A stretch of 64,000 nt of DNA from Bacteroidales bacterium (GCA_015654795.1 JAATGF010000152.1:1-64000); one strand, 5' to 3'; numbered from the stretch's first letter, positions 51,708-61,998 are shown. A program made the numbers and translations. Notes: generated from the sequence alone by a model not told the origin.

Positions 51708-54326
51708 TTGACACAACTTCCGAATAAATACGCCGAGACACCGCTAATGAAACAATATTATGCGGTTAAAAATAAATACCCCGATGCGGTATTGCTTTTC
51801 CGTGTGGGTGACTTCTACGAAACATTCGGGGAAGACGCCATTAAAGCATCTGGTATTTTGGGAATTACACTTACCCGTCGTGCCAATGGCTCTGCCAGTT
51901 TCGTAGAATTGGCCGGTTTTCCTTATCATGCGCTCGATACGTATCTCCCCAAATTGGTAAGGGCGGGGCAGCGTGTTGCGATTTGTGAACAGCTCGAAGA
52001 TCCGAAACTAACCAAGAATATCGTTAAGCGGGGAATTACCGAGCTTGTCACGCCGGGGGTTTCAATCGACGACAACGTTCTTGAACATCGCGAGAACAAC
52101 TTCCTTGCCTCGGTTCACATCGAAAAAACAATGGCAGGAGTTGCCTTCCTCGATATTTCAACAGGTGAATTCCTTACAGCCGAAGGATCGTTTGAATACA
52201 TTGATAAATTACTGAATAGCTTTCAGCCTAAAGAGGTGCTTTTTCAAAAGGGAAAGGAGAAACTCTTTGTTGAATTATTTGGAAGTAAGTTCTATACTTA
52301 TAAACTGGACGATTGGGTTTATACAGAAGATGCGGCCAACGATAGATTGCTTCGTCATTTCGAAACGATATCGCTTAAAGGGTTCGGCGTACAATCGTTA
52401 CAGTTGGGGATTATTGCGTCGGGAGCCATCCTTCATTATCTTGATTTCACGCAACATTCACATCTTCAGCATATTTCCGGGCTTTCGCGCATTGAAGAGG
52501 ATAAGTATGTGTGGCTTGACCGTTTTACAGTTCGTAATCTTGAACTATTTCATACGATTAACGAAGGGGCGAAGACACTCGTTCAGGTGATCGATCAGAC
52601 GATTTCCCCGATGGGAGCAAGGTTGCTGAAACGTTGGGTTGCTCTTCCGTTAAAAGATATTCATCGGATCAACGACCGGCTTGATGTTGTTCAGAAATTT
52701 ACTCAGGATGCTGAATTAAAGGGAAACATTGAAGAGCAGCTTCGGCATATTGGAGATTTGGAACGGATTATTTCAAAAGCGGCAGTCGGGCGTGTGAACC
52801 CACGTGAGGTAGTTCAGCTGAAAGTTGCGCTAAATGCGATTGGTCCGATTAAAGAATTATGCGCCGCCTCCGGGAATGGGGTTCTTATCCGCCTTGGCGA
52901 ACAGCTTAATTTATGCCAGACCATCAAGGATCGGATTGAGCGAGAGATTTTTCCCGATCCTCCCATGATGATTGTGAAGGGACATGTAATTGCAAAGGGT
53001 GTTTCGGATGAATTGGACGAATTGCGTGATCTTGCCTTCTCGGGTAAAGATTACCTTCAGAAAATGCAGGAACGCGAGATCATCAATACTGGGATTACTT
53101 CATTGAAGATCGCTTTTAATAACGTTTTCGGATATTATATTGAAGTTAGGAATGTCCATAAGGATAAAGTTCCCGAAACCTGGATTCGCAAACAGACACT
53201 TGTCAGTGCGGAACGGTATATTACTGAGGAACTAAAGAATTACGAGTCGAAAATCTTAGGCGCTGAGGAAAAGATCCTTGCCATTGAAATTCGTTTGTTT
53301 GGCGAACTTGTATCAGCGTTGACAGAATATATTCAGGCTATTCAGTTGAATGCCTCAGTTTTGGCACAGATCGATTGCCTGCTCTCATTTGCGACAGTTG
53401 CCCTGGAGAATAAGTACAACAGGCCTGAAGTCAATGATTCACAAGTTATAGATATTAAGGATGGCCGGCATCCGGTGATTGAACGGGCGCTTCCGATCGG
53501 CGAAAAATACATTACAAACGATGTTCTTCTTGATAACGAAGACCAGCAGATCATTATTATAACCGGTCCGAATATGGCCGGTAAATCGGCTTTGTTGCGA
53601 CAGTCGGCCTTGATTGTATTAATGGCCCAGATGGGTTCGTTTGTTCCCGCAGAATCGGCTAAAATTGGGTATGTCGATAAAATCTTCACACGTGTAGGAG
53701 CTTCGGATAATATTTCACTCGGCGAATCGACTTTTATGGTGGAGATGAACGAAGCGGCGAGTATCCTGAATAATATGTCGGATCGAAGTTTGATTTTGCT
53801 TGATGAGTTAGGCCGTGGAACAAGTACTTACGACGGCATCTCGATTGCCTGGTCAATTGTTGAATACATACATGAGTATCCCAAAGGCCGGGCAAAAACC
53901 CTTTTCGCAACCCATTATCACGAGTTGAATGAGATGGAGAAATCGTTCAGTAGGGTACGGAATTTCAATGTCACAGTAAAAGAGGTGGGAAATAAAGTGA
54001 TTTTCCTGCGCAAATTGGTTCGTGGTGGCAGTAATCATAGTTTTGGGATTCATGTGGCACAGATGGCTGGAATGCCTAAAAGTGTTGTAAATAGGGCAAC
54101 AGAAATACTCAAACAACTCGAAAAGACGAACCGTAAGGAGTTTCCTGCCAAAAGGGTAAAAGATCTTGCCGAAATGCGTGAGGGTTTTCAACTCAGTTTT
54201 TTCCAGCTTGACGATCCGGTTCTAAAACAAATCAGGGACGAAATCAAAAATCTTGATGTCAATAACCTCACCCCCATGGAGGCACTCAATAAACTGAACG
54301 AGATTCAGAAAATTATCGGGAAATAA
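51708..54326 (+). CDS. mutS: DNA mismatch repair protein MutS
   Basis: This 872-aa protein, if the TTG at 51708 is the start (TTG ACA CAA ... [17 protein letters not shown]), recognises mismatches and recruits MutL. It has the mismatch-binding F-x-E in [10 protein letters not shown], a connector, a lever and clamp domain, the Walker A GPNMAGKS, a Walker [17 protein letters not shown] and FATHYHEL. The C-terminal helix-turn-helix is present ([20 protein letters not shown]). All key residues are intact, so mismatch repair should be functional. It has its own TATCTTTG promoter. Confidence 0.97.
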   Translation: MTQLPNKYAETPLMKQYYAVKNKYPDAVLLFRVGDFYETFGEDAIKASGILGITLTRRANGSASFVELAGFPYHALDTYLPKLVRAGQRVAICEQLEDPKLTKNIVKRGITELVTPGVSIDDNVLEHRENNFLASVHIEKTMAGVAFLDISTGEFLTAEGSFEYIDKLLNSFQPKEVLFQKGKEKLFVELFGSKFYTYKLDDWVYTEDAANDRLLRHFETISLKGFGVQSLQLGIIASGAILHYLDFTQHSHLQHISGLSRIEEDKYVWLDRFTVRNLELFHTINEGAKTLVQVIDQTISPMGARLLKRWVALPLKDIHRINDRLDVVQKFTQDAELKGNIEEQLRHIGDLERIISKAAVGRVNPREVVQLKVALNAIGPIKELCAASGNGVLIRLGEQLNLCQTIKDRIEREIFPDPPMMIVKGHVIAKGVSDELDELRDLAFSGKDYLQKMQEREIINTGITSLKIAFNNVFGYYIEVRNVHKDKVPETWIRKQTLVSAERYITEELKNYESKILGAEEKILAIEIRLFGELVSALTEYIQAIQLNASVLAQIDCLLSFATVALENKYNRPEVNDSQVIDIKDGRHPVIERALPIGEKYITNDVLLDNEDQQIIIITGPNMAGKSALLRQSALIVLMAQMGSFVPAESAKIGYVDKIFTRVGASDNISLGESTFMVEMNEAASILNNMSDRSLILLDELGRGTSTYDGISIAWSIVEYIHEYPKGRAKTLFATHYHELNEMEKSFSRVRNFNVTVKEVGNKVIFLRKLVRGGSNHSFGIHVAQMAGMPKSVVNRATEILKQLEKTNRKEFPAKRVKDLAEMREGFQLSFFQLDDPVLKQIRDEIKNLDVNNLTPMEALNKLNEIQKIIGK

Positions 54327-54476
54327 AATTGATTCGCACACCATCTAATTGTGAATGCTATTTGAATATTTTACTTCCGGATTTTGAATTGTGGCAGTTA
54401 TTTTTTAACTTTATCGTTGATAACTGATTAGGTATTAATAACCTTTATGAAATTTCTAACCCTAAATGAGTACGAC

Positions 54477-55505
54477 ATGGAACTGGAAATAAATGTGAGG
54501 CAGTTTATTGCTGATATCAAAGAAAAAGTACGAGCTGCTCAGTACGAAGCGCTGAAGGCCGTTAATGTGCATTTAACCAGGCTTTACTGGGATTTAGGCA
54601 AGGCTATATCTGAAAAGCAGGCCATTGGATGGGGGAAGGCAATTGTTCCGACTTTGTCAAAAGAGTTGCAATCAGAATTTCCCAATATGGGTGGTTTTTC
54701 TACGACTAATTTGTGGTATATGGTTCAGTTTTACAATGAATATCACGCAGATGCAAATCTCCAACCACTGGTTGGAGAAATTAGTTGGACAAAACATTTA
54801 GTCATTCTTTCAAAATGCAAGAACGATCAGGAGCGACAATTTTATATATTGGCAACCAAAAAATTCGGTTGGACGAAGGATGTATTGATCAATCAGGTAG
54901 AGAACAAGACCTTTGAAAAATACTTGCTCAATCAAACCAATTTTGATATGGCATTACCCGAAAATATTAAAAACCAGGCATATTTGGCGGTTAAAGATCA
55001 TTATACATTCGATTTTCTGGAACTTGCCAACGAACATTCGGAATTCGAATTGGAGCAAGCCCTGATTAAGAATATTCGTCAGTTTCTATTGGAGATGGGT
55101 TCTGATTTTACCTTCGTAGGAAATCAGTATAAGTTGTATGTGAGTGACAAGATATATAGTATTGACCTATTGCTCTTTCATCGCAAACTGCAGAGTCTCA
55201 TTGCTATTGATCTTAAAATTGGCGAATTCGAACCCGAACACAAAGGGAAAATAGAGTTTTATCTCTCAGTTTTAAACGATACGGTAAAATTACCTCATGA
55301 AAATCCGGCTATTGGTATTATTATTTGCAAAAGCAAAAACCGAACCATAGTCGAATATTCGCTCAAAACCTCAACATTACCAATTGGCGTTGCGACCTAT
55401 AATACAAGCAGCACATTGCCAATCGAATATCGGGCATTATTACCTTCGGCAGAAGAAATCGGGCAAAAACTGCTTCAGTTTTTAAACAGTAATAAAATTG
55501 ATTAG
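54477..55505 (+). CDS. PDDEXK nuclease domain protein (DUF1016, YhcG-like)
   Basis: This 342-aa protein has an N-terminal DUF1016 part (VHLTRLYWDLGKAISEKQ, GGFSTTNLWYMVQFY) and a C-terminal PD-(D/E)xK nuclease. The nuclease shows FVGNQYKLYV, then SIDLLLFHRKL (D), LIAIDLKIGEF (D-x-K), and AIGIIICKSK. I use the ATG at 54477 (MELEINVRQF); an upstream in-frame ATG at 54447 is also possible. The family is found near mobile elements and restriction systems and may be linked to recombination. It is followed by a repeat region, consistent with an accessory gene. Confidence 0.88.
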   Translation: MELEINVRQFIADIKEKVRAAQYEALKAVNVHLTRLYWDLGKAISEKQAIGWGKAIVPTLSKELQSEFPNMGGFSTTNLWYMVQFYNEYHADANLQPLVGEISWTKHLVILSKCKNDQERQFYILATKKFGWTKDVLINQVENKTFEKYLLNQTNFDMALPENIKNQAYLAVKDHYTFDFLELANEHSEFELEQALIKNIRQFLLEMGSDFTFVGNQYKLYVSDKIYSIDLLLFHRKLQSLIAIDLKIGEFEPEHKGKIEFYLSVLNDTVKLPHENPAIGIIICKSKNRTIVEYSLKTSTLPIGVATYNTSSTLPIEYRALLPSAEEIGQKLLQFLNSNKID

Positions 55506-55603
55506 CATTAATAAGTAATGGGAATAAATAAATGTCGTCTTTTGTCAATGCCGGATTTGTGAACTTCCGAAGCCCGGATTGATTTGCTTCCTTTTTCCCT
55601 CGT

Positions 55604-55890
55604 ACCTGCTCTATGTTTGCTCTATACCTGCTCTATGTTTGGTTCTTATTTGGTCCATACCTCGTTTATCAAAGATTCTTTAATGACTCGCCCCATCGCC
55701 TTTTCTCCCCATCATTCCATTTCCCTGCTCTATGTTTGCTCCATATCGAGTCTGGTGTCAGGTCTTATATCAGCATCGAATTCATAGACAAAGATTTTCA
55801 ATGACCTTTTTAATGACGGCGAAGCCAATGACCTTTTCAATGACTATTTTAATGACCTTAATGACAATGCCGCCCAATCGCCATTTTCGC
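55604..55890 (+). repeat. Dispersed repeat family C, copy 2
   Basis: It matches 46554-46884 in the same order (CTGCTCTATGTTTG units, CATATCGAGTCTGG, AATGACGGCGAAGCCAATGA with following AATGAC units). It has fewer TTTTCGCCC repeats than copy 1. Confidence 0.75.
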
Positions 55891-56099
55891 CCTATCTCCC
55901 TTTCCCGCTTTTATAAATATGACATTATTTTATTTCCAGCACTTACTGTTTTGCCAGGCAGAATTTAGTTGGAACGCTTTAGTCAAAAGGTATAATTGGA
56001 ACCAACCAGATGATCTCATTGGTAAAGTTGTGCAAAATGAAGATTATGAAGTGACTATCTGAATTTTATTAATAAAACAAGACAATATTTAATTATTTA

Positions 56100-56382
56100 G
56101 GGTCTGCTGAAAAAGGGTTTAAATGCTGATAATTAATAGTATAAAGGCGAATCACAAGAACGAAGTGCAAGCATTTTACCAGGAACATCGAAAAAAGCTT
56201 GCACTTGAAATTTTCAGTCACTCAAAAAAATATCCAAGAGTGATAAAATTTTTATAAAAAATGGATCATACGAGCGGATATTCAATCCCTACGGGGCTGA
56301 ACAACTTTTTAATCATCATTTTCTATAAATATATGACCGCTCTGAGGTCTTTCTAACCTTCTTCGAGTTTTTCAGCAGACCC
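56100..56382. mobile_element. 283-bp MITE with 15-bp terminal repeats and 6-bp target duplication
   Basis: GGGTCTGCTGAAAAA at 56100-56114 is mirrored by TTTTTCAGCAGACCC at 56368-56382. TATTTA flanks both sides (56094-56099 and 56383-56388). The interior has no gene. A fragment of the interior is found at 13183-13277. The ends look like those of a DDE-transposase insertion sequence; the family is not assigned. Confidence 0.9.
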
Positions 56383-56487
56383 TATTTATAGAATACACTG
56401 TTTTCTTTAGATTTTCGCATTTGCTGAAACTTATTTTTAGGTTAAGTCGTTATATTTGTAGTATATAAACCTTAAAACTGATTCATT

Positions 56488-56904
56488 ATGGGAATGTTAA
56501 GCGAGTTCAAGCAATTTGCCATGCGTGGAAACGTAGTTGATCTGGCAGTCGGTGTGATTATTGGAGGTGCTTTTGGAAAAATCGTATCCTCTTTTGTCGC
56601 TGATGTGTTAATGCCTCCGATTGGAGTACTACTGGGTGGAACAGATTTTACCGGACTAAAGATTATTCTTAAGAATAAAGTGATGGAGGCTGACAAAGTT
56701 GTATCGCAGGCTGTTACGCTCAATTACGGCAATTTTATTCAGGCGACCATCGATTTTCTGATCATCGCTTTTTCGATTTTCATGATGATTAAATTAATAA
56801 ATTCCATGAACAAAAAAGGGGTTCCGGCTCCTGCTCCCCCCGCTGAACCTTCGAATGAGGAGAAATTATTGACTGAAATAAGGGATTTATTAAAGAAACA
56901 ATAA
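56488..56904 (+). CDS. mscL: Large-conductance mechanosensitive channel MscL
   Basis: This 138-aa channel opens under membrane tension and releases solutes. It begins [38 protein letters not shown], the conserved N-terminal helix and TM1. TM2 ([19 protein letters not shown]) and the cytoplasmic helix [17 protein letters not shown] follow. The periplasmic loop is of ordinary length. It has its own TATATTTG promoter and a strong terminator hairpin directly downstream. Confidence 0.97.
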   Translation: MGMLSEFKQFAMRGNVVDLAVGVIIGGAFGKIVSSFVADVLMPPIGVLLGGTDFTGLKIILKNKVMEADKVVSQAVTLNYGNFIQATIDFLIIAFSIFMMIKLINSMNKKGVPAPAPPAEPSNEEKLLTEIRDLLKKQ

Positions 56905-56922
56905 ATCATTTCTGGCAAGACA

Positions 56923-56957
56923 AATAAAGGCTGCCAATAAGTCGGGCAGCCTTTATT
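56923..56957 (+). terminator. Terminator hairpin after mscL
   Basis: AATAAAGGCTGCC (56923-56935) pairs perfectly with GGCAGCCTTTATT (56945-56957) over a 9-nt loop, 19 bp after the stop. Confidence 0.85.
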
Positions 56958-57352
56958 GGATCAAGCTGAAAAGTTGGGGGATTTGACCTGTCCTAAAATT
57001 TGTTTATGGAGTTTTTTATCATTAAAAGTCAATTGTCTGGGTTATTTCGGTTAACTCTTTCGCGGCCTCTCATGGCCTCTGGCGGCCTCTCAGTTTAAAT
57101 TGATCTGGATGATCCCAATCTTCAGTACTTTTATCGTATCGATAAAGGCACCCCACTTCCTTCGTACCTGGTCCGTACCAACTCCGTACCTTTCTCGTAC
57201 CAAAATCGGGTTCCTTTTTTCGGTGACAATTTAATGGGAATTTAGCGTTTCATAATCTGCATTTCCGGATCTCCATGAAACCTGTATCCGTGTTCAAATC
57301 CATTTTATTATGCATTCTTAAATATCTTTCCCCCGGAATTCTGTCGTGATCC
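56957..57352 (-). repeat. Dispersed repeat family B, copy 4 (inverted, longest)
   Basis: Its reverse complement has every landmark of the family in order: GACAGAATTCCGGGGG, ATGGATTTGAACACGG, AAATTGTCACC, GGTACGGAGTTGGTACGG, TTTATCGATACGATAAAA, the AGAGGCCGCCAGAGGCC block, and the AAATCCCCCAACTTTTC end shared with copy 2. At about 395 bp it defines the full unit. Confidence 0.85.
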
Positions 57353-57383
57353 CCTTTATTTGTCTTTATCCTGAAATACAATT

Positions 57384-58250
57384 TTATTTTTGGTGAAAAG
57401 TCTCGGATACAAATTCTAAAACTGTTGGTAAGGCTTCGCGCCAGTAAGTCCAGTTATGAGCACCATCGCGAACCCGGAATTCGTGAGGAACCTCCTTTTT
57501 GCGCATGGCGATATGGATAAGGCAATTGCCTTCGTAAAGAAAATCATCATCGCCGCAGTCGATATACCATCGAACCGCTTTCTTTTGATCATCAGGTATC
57601 AGGTTGATGAGGCTCAGTGCATTATGCTTTTCGAAATAAGCCTTAATCTGAGCTTCATCAGTAATTCCGGGATCACTCTTAGCCATACGAGTCTTGGCCT
57701 CCTCAATACTCAGTGGTCCGATATAAGCACTTAACGGACAGGCCGATGAGAATAATTCGGGATGATGTAAGGCATACATAAATGTCCCTCCTCCACCCAT
57801 CGACAAACCAGCAACTGCGCGATAACGCTTTTCCGCTTTTATCCTGTAAGTCTTTTCAATTGTGGGCATAAGCTCCTGGAAGAAAAAGTCTTCGTAATTC
57901 CAGTCACCTCCGATACTGTTGAAATATCCCATCCTGCCCGTATCGGCATCAGGCATTACGATAACCATAGCGGTCGCTGTTCCATCCTGAATCGCCTTGT
58001 CTGCAATTTGCTGTACTTCCCCAAATTGCACCCAACCAGTGTGATTATCAGTCGCTCCATGCAATAAATAGAGCACAGGATAACTTCGTTGCGAAGTTTC
58101 GTAACCCGCAGGCAGGTAAACGGAATATTTCCGTTCGCTTTTAAGAATCTTGCTTGTAACCGTTAAATTGTCGGAAACTTTACTTGCCTGAGCAGAAACC
58201 AATAGTGAAAAGCAAATAAAGATCGGTGTAAATAGAAAAGTCTTTTTCAT
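57384..58250 (-). CDS. Secreted CE1-like esterase (esterase D / feruloyl esterase type)
   Basis: This 288-aa protein begins at the ATG at 58250 with a signal peptide (KTFLFTPIFICFSLLVSAQ); an in-frame start 14 codons upstream is unlikely. It has the esterase-D-type alpha/beta hydrolase motifs SYPVLYLLHGATDNHTGW, MVIVMPDADTG, the nucleophile elbow VAGLSMGGGG near residue 145, an aspartate in IDCGDDDFLYEG and a histidine in GAHNWTYW. In such loci these enzymes remove acyl groups from polysaccharides. It is the last gene of the mannose-type group on this strand, but 121 bp separate it from the isomerase. Confidence 0.87.
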   Translation of the reverse strand: MKKTFLFTPIFICFSLLVSAQASKVSDNLTVTSKILKSERKYSVYLPAGYETSQRSYPVLYLLHGATDNHTGWVQFGEVQQIADKAIQDGTATAMVIVMPDADTGRMGYFNSIGGDWNYEDFFFQELMPTIEKTYRIKAEKRYRAVAGLSMGGGGTFMYALHHPELFSSACPLSAYIGPLSIEEAKTRMAKSDPGITDEAQIKAYFEKHNALSLINLIPDDQKKAVRWYIDCGDDDFLYEGNCLIHIAMRKKEVPHEFRVRDGAHNWTYWREALPTVLEFVSETFHQK

Positions 58251-58371
58251 AATTAATTTATTTACAGTAATATATATTTTTAAGAAAATCACAAGAAATG
58301 ATAATATGAATTGTCTTGTTCAATTTGTTGGCCACTGTAAATATATTAAATGATAATTAAATATCAATAGA

Positions 58372-59151
58372 TTAGGGTAAAAATCCTTTCCATTTTTCGG
58401 CAACGATTTGCGGTTGAGGTACAAATTCAAACCTTAGTGGATTTTCTTCAAATTGCGTATAAATGGATTTCCCAGGTTGGATGTCAAATTGTGAATATAT
58501 TTCCGGGAATTTGACAATCAATTCACAATCTTGATAATTCGGATTTTTACGCCATTCAATTTCTCCGGTTTCCGAAATAACCGGAAACCAAGCCAAACCT
58601 TTATGTGCCCGAATTGCTTCATATTCAAATCCATATTCACGGTCACACCAGGCGCCAAAAGATAGTGGTTGTTCCGAATCGGCACTAATAGTGGCGTGTG
58701 TCCAGTTGGGAGGAACAATCACAATATCACCCGGATAAGCAACAACGGCAAAACATCTCCCCGGTTGATCTTCAGTGGTTTCCTGCATATAAATAATCGC
58801 TTTTCCCGACCATATTTCATATACTTCGGGAGTCGACCAACCTGAGAAAGGCGAAATCTTATGAATATGTCCCTGACTCCGAACTGGCTCATCGCCCAAA
58901 CGGCCAGAGGCATAGGTCACTGCACCATACAACAGGTGATGTTGAATTAGTTGGTGGCGGTGTTCCGATTTTCCGACGTCCATTGCAATGGAATAAACAG
59001 GATCAGGACCTGAACAATTCGGATCGCGCAAACTTTTACGAATAGAATCGAGCGTACGATTTTCAACTACAGGTCCAAAAACATTTGGTCCGTATTCGAA
59101 ACCCATTGGTTGGGTAGTAGGTCTGATATCAAATCCCGGGTAAAATTTCAT
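58372..59151 (-). CDS. Cupin-type glucose-6-phosphate isomerase
   Basis: This 259-aa protein is a cupin phosphoglucose isomerase, unlike the large classical enzyme. Metal-binding residues lie in SQGHIHKISPFSGWSTPEVYE (H-x-H and E) and NWTHATIS (H). It interconverts glucose-6-phosphate and fructose-6-phosphate, as in archaeal Pgi. It lies just downstream of a mannose-6-phosphate-isomerase-type gene, so sugar phosphates from mannose or glucose can be channelled to fructose-6-phosphate. Confidence 0.85.
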   Translation of the reverse strand: MKFYPGFDIRPTTQPMGFEYGPNVFGPVVENRTLDSIRKSLRDPNCSGPDPVYSIAMDVGKSEHRHQLIQHHLLYGAVTYASGRLGDEPVRSQGHIHKISPFSGWSTPEVYEIWSGKAIIYMQETTEDQPGRCFAVVAYPGDIVIVPPNWTHATISADSEQPLSFGAWCDREYGFEYEAIRAHKGLAWFPVISETGEIEWRKNPNYQDCELIVKFPEIYSQFDIQPGKSIYTQFEENPLRFEFVPQPQIVAEKWKGFLP

Positions 59152-59192
59152 TTTATTGATTTAGCCGCATAACGTTGTGTTTCAATATCTTT

Positions 59193-60971
59193 TTAAAATC
59201 TCACATATCCTTTTAATGTTCCGCATTTTTTGCCTTCGCTTGTTCCGAAAGGGCGGATTATATATGCTCCAACTTTGGCCGGAACAATAAAAACTTCAGC
59301 ATAATGGACAACAAACGGTTCAAATTTATTCTCAGGACTATCAACGATCACTTCATCGCCTTCAACCAGACAAATCACATGAACACCGCCATTGGTATGA
59401 TGTTCAACCTTTTTCGTAAACCAATGCCTGCGTGTTTCGATAAACTCCCGTTCGTGCAACCCGGTACTCTCCTCAATCCAGCCATCGCCTTCGGCGACTA
59501 CACTAACATGGTTGATCAGATTATCTTTTGTCCATTTTGTAGTCCGATCCCATTGAATATTAGGTTTGCCGTGTTCTATATTGATAGGCCGCGGTTTTCC
59601 GTCCATTCCCAAACGTCCCCAATCCCACAATTTGAAGGTAAATATAAAGGGCGTGGCACTGATTTCGAGTACCATGCTATTTTTCCCTGAACAGTGCACG
59701 GTTCCGGCGGGTATAAGTACATGGTCGTGCTTTTTTATCGGCCATGTCTGTACATGTTTTTCTGCTTCGAATGGTTTTCCTCCGGCCTGCGCCTCTTCCA
59801 GATCGGCCATCATTTCTTCCGGATTTACACCTTCCCGCAAACCAACGTAAACAATCGCATCATCCTCAGTATCCAACATATAATAGCTTTCATCCTGAGT
59901 ATAATGCATTCCGAATTTCTCCTGAATATATTCAGTGAGCGGATGGACCTGCAAACTCAAATGTCCCCCTTCCATCGTATCCAGAAAATCAAACCGAATC
60001 GGGAATTCATCGCCAAAACGTCCGTAAACCGGACCACCCAACAATTCCTGCGGATGGAGAAATACTAAATTGATCGACGGTATTTCAATCACATCGTCAC
60101 CAAACTTTAGTAACAAACTATTTTCTTCGGGTACGCAGTTAAAACACCACGCGTAATTCGGAGCAGAGGCATCAAGATTACAAACTTCTTTCATCCATTG
60201 CCCTCCCCATGGCCCCGGATCAAAAAACGGGACTACACTAAACGGACGATTGGTTGCAATTTTTAATCCGTCAAGGATCGCTTTTCCTTCAACCATCTTA
60301 GGCTGACCTATTTTGTTCGTGTCGAGCAAAAAATCCCATTTATCAAACAATGTCTTTTTCAATCGGTCGCAAACCCGCCAATCCACAAAAAAGCCTTGTT
60401 TGTAGAGCAGCATCCAATCGGTGGTGTCGCGGTTTCTTACGCCCAGATTATCAACAAGATGTTGCCGCATCCGCAACTGAATTTCCCAACGGGCCATGTC
60501 GGCATAGACAAGGAAATCAGGTTTTGGACAAAGAATTGCCGCTCCGCAACCATAAATCACAATCACACCTTCGTCTTCAGATTCAATTTTAGCCTGAAAT
60601 GCAGAAACTTTATCAGGATCAAAAAAAGGACTCATCGTCAAACGTGTCAGGAATCCAAAAATACGATCATTTGTTACATCCTGAAACACAAGTTCTTTGA
60701 TCTCTTCTTCGGGCAACATAAAGTCTTCGGCCTGGATAAATCGAGAGTAAGTCAATCCATTTTTCAAATTGGCAATCAGTTCCTCGTGAATTACACCCTG
60801 ATAGGTTTCAATAACCACGACTTTTTTCTTTCCTCCAAGTGTTGAGATTTCTTTGTTTAACCGGATGCAAATGGCTTCCCAACCATTTATAACCTTGAAC
60901 TGATCATTCTTTACTTCAACAACAGGAAGTGTATTAAATTCTGATGGCTTATTTAAATATTTTTTCTTCAT
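59193..60971 (-). CDS. Class I mannose-6-phosphate isomerase-like protein with an extra N-terminal domain
   Basis: This 592-aa protein has a C-terminal type I phosphomannose isomerase core from about residue 230: PFFDPGPWGGQWM, zinc ligands in LSLQVHPLTEY and IPAGTVHCSGK, then GYVRF at the end. The first roughly 200 residues (IETYQGVIHEELIANL, VIVIYGCGAAILCPKPDFLVYADM, WEIQLRMRQ) look like a P-loop-less kinase-type or nucleotide-binding fold that I cannot name. It is about twice the usual ManA size. It lies between the ROK kinase and the cupin isomerase, so a role in mannose use is likely. Confidence 0.8.
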   Translation of the reverse strand: MKKKYLNKPSEFNTLPVVEVKNDQFKVINGWEAICIRLNKEISTLGGKKKVVVIETYQGVIHEELIANLKNGLTYSRFIQAEDFMLPEEEIKELVFQDVTNDRIFGFLTRLTMSPFFDPDKVSAFQAKIESEDEGVIVIYGCGAAILCPKPDFLVYADMARWEIQLRMRQHLVDNLGVRNRDTTDWMLLYKQGFFVDWRVCDRLKKTLFDKWDFLLDTNKIGQPKMVEGKAILDGLKIATNRPFSVVPFFDPGPWGGQWMKEVCNLDASAPNYAWCFNCVPEENSLLLKFGDDVIEIPSINLVFLHPQELLGGPVYGRFGDEFPIRFDFLDTMEGGHLSLQVHPLTEYIQEKFGMHYTQDESYYMLDTEDDAIVYVGLREGVNPEEMMADLEEAQAGGKPFEAEKHVQTWPIKKHDHVLIPAGTVHCSGKNSMVLEISATPFIFTFKLWDWGRLGMDGKPRPINIEHGKPNIQWDRTTKWTKDNLINHVSVVAEGDGWIEESTGLHEREFIETRRHWFTKKVEHHTNGGVHVICLVEGDEVIVDSPENKFEPFVVHYAEVFIVPAKVGAYIIRPFGTSEGKKCGTLKGYVRF

Positions 60972-60986
60972 TCTTCTATTTTAATT

Positions 60987-61047
60987 ACCACATAGGCACA
61001 TAGTTCACATTAGGTGTTTTTTTATGTTTCCTATGTGACTATGTGGT
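60987..61047. repeat. Hairpin between the ROK kinase and mannose isomerase genes
   Basis: ACCACATAGGCACATAG (60987-61003) pairs imperfectly with CTATGTGACTATGTGGT (61031-61047). Similar ACCACAGATT / AATCTGTGGT arms lie at 7749-7851. It may tune expression within the operon. Confidence 0.7.
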
Positions 61048-61050
61048 TAT

Positions 61051-61998
61051 CTATTTTCCTACAGTTGATCTTACCAAATAATCTGCCCCATAAAGAGCAG
61101 CAGAATCAGGGAATCTGGCCTCAACCAATTTTACCTTTCCCCATGGTGTCCAGGCCAATTGATTTACATTTTCCTGTAGGATTGGTAAAAATAATGGTGC
61201 ACTTTTCATAATGCCACCACTCAAAATAATCAGTTCCGGATCGAAGGCATGAATCATCGTAATAATTCCTGCTGACCAGACCGACAAACAATGATCGAGC
61301 ACCTCTTTAGCCACAAGGTCATTGTTCTTAGCATAATGGAAAAGCGCTTTAAAATCAAGCACTTCCTCATCCTTCATAGCGCTATTATTAAAACCAGGAT
61401 GTTCTTTTACTAATGAAGGCAAGCGCCACGTAGAGGCTTCAGCTTCGACACACCCTTTTCCACCACAGGTACAGGCACTTCCTTTGTGGTTTACCGTAAA
61501 ATGTCCGCCCAGATTCCCGGCTTGAAAATGTTTCCCTTTCAATAATTGTCCATTGATAAGAACAGCTGAACCAATTCCTGTTCCTATAGTCATCATTACC
61601 AAGTCACTAAATTCTTTCCCTGCTCCGAATTGCCATTCTCCCAGCAGCGCCATCCTTGCATCGTTCTCTGCAAAAAGCGGCCATCCCCATTTTTCCATTG
61701 CCCAGCCAACCAGATCGGTATCAGGACCATCGTCATATTTTTGATTCGTCGAAAGAATTTTGTTCTTCGATGAATCGACAAGTCCGGCAAAAGAAAAGCC
61801 GATTCCCAACACATCAGCTGTTGTTAGTTGATAGGCCTGAAGCATTTTGTCAATCGCTTTCTCCAGCTCCGGAAGTTGTGTTTTCAGTCCCGAAGCCGAT
61901 TGTGCCTTGGTTTCCGACCGATCAATCAGTTGACCGCTTTTCAACAATCCTATTTTAATGATTGTCCCGCCTAAATCGATTGCAATTGTATAATTCAT
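61051..61998 (-). CDS. ROK-family sugar kinase
   Basis: This 315-aa kinase phosphorylates a hexose with ATP. It has the ATP-binding start TIAIDLGGTIIKIGLL, the sugar-binding ENDARMALLGEW, GTGIGSAVLINGQLLKG and the zinc motif CTCGGKGCVEAEAS (C-x-C-G-x-x-G-C-x-E). The family covers glucokinase, fructokinase and mannokinase. Next to a mannose-6-phosphate isomerase and a GH38-like glycosidase, mannose or glucose is the probable substrate. It is in the same orientation as its neighbours. Confidence 0.92.
   Translation of the reverse strand: MNYTIAIDLGGTIIKIGLLKSGQLIDRSETKAQSASGLKTQLPELEKAIDKMLQAYQLTTADVLGIGFSFAGLVDSSKNKILSTNQKYDDGPDTDLVGWAMEKWGWPLFAENDARMALLGEWQFGAGKEFSDLVMMTIGTGIGSAVLINGQLLKGKHFQAGNLGGHFTVNHKGSACTCGGKGCVEAEASTWRLPSLVKEHPGFNNSAMKDEEVLDFKALFHYAKNNDLVAKEVLDHCLSVWSAGIITMIHAFDPELIILSGGIMKSAPLFLPILQENVNQLAWTPWGKVKLVEARFPDSAALYGADYLVRSTVGK

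Larger units (their letters stand above)
55506..56487. other. 0.98-kb repeat region ahead of mscL
   Basis: It holds a block resembling 7938-7976 (55528-55565), repeat family C copy 2 (about 55604-55890), a complete MITE (56100-56382) and the mscL promoter (-7 box TATATTTG at 56451-56458). Open frames at 55584-55968 lie inside family C. Confidence 0.65.
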
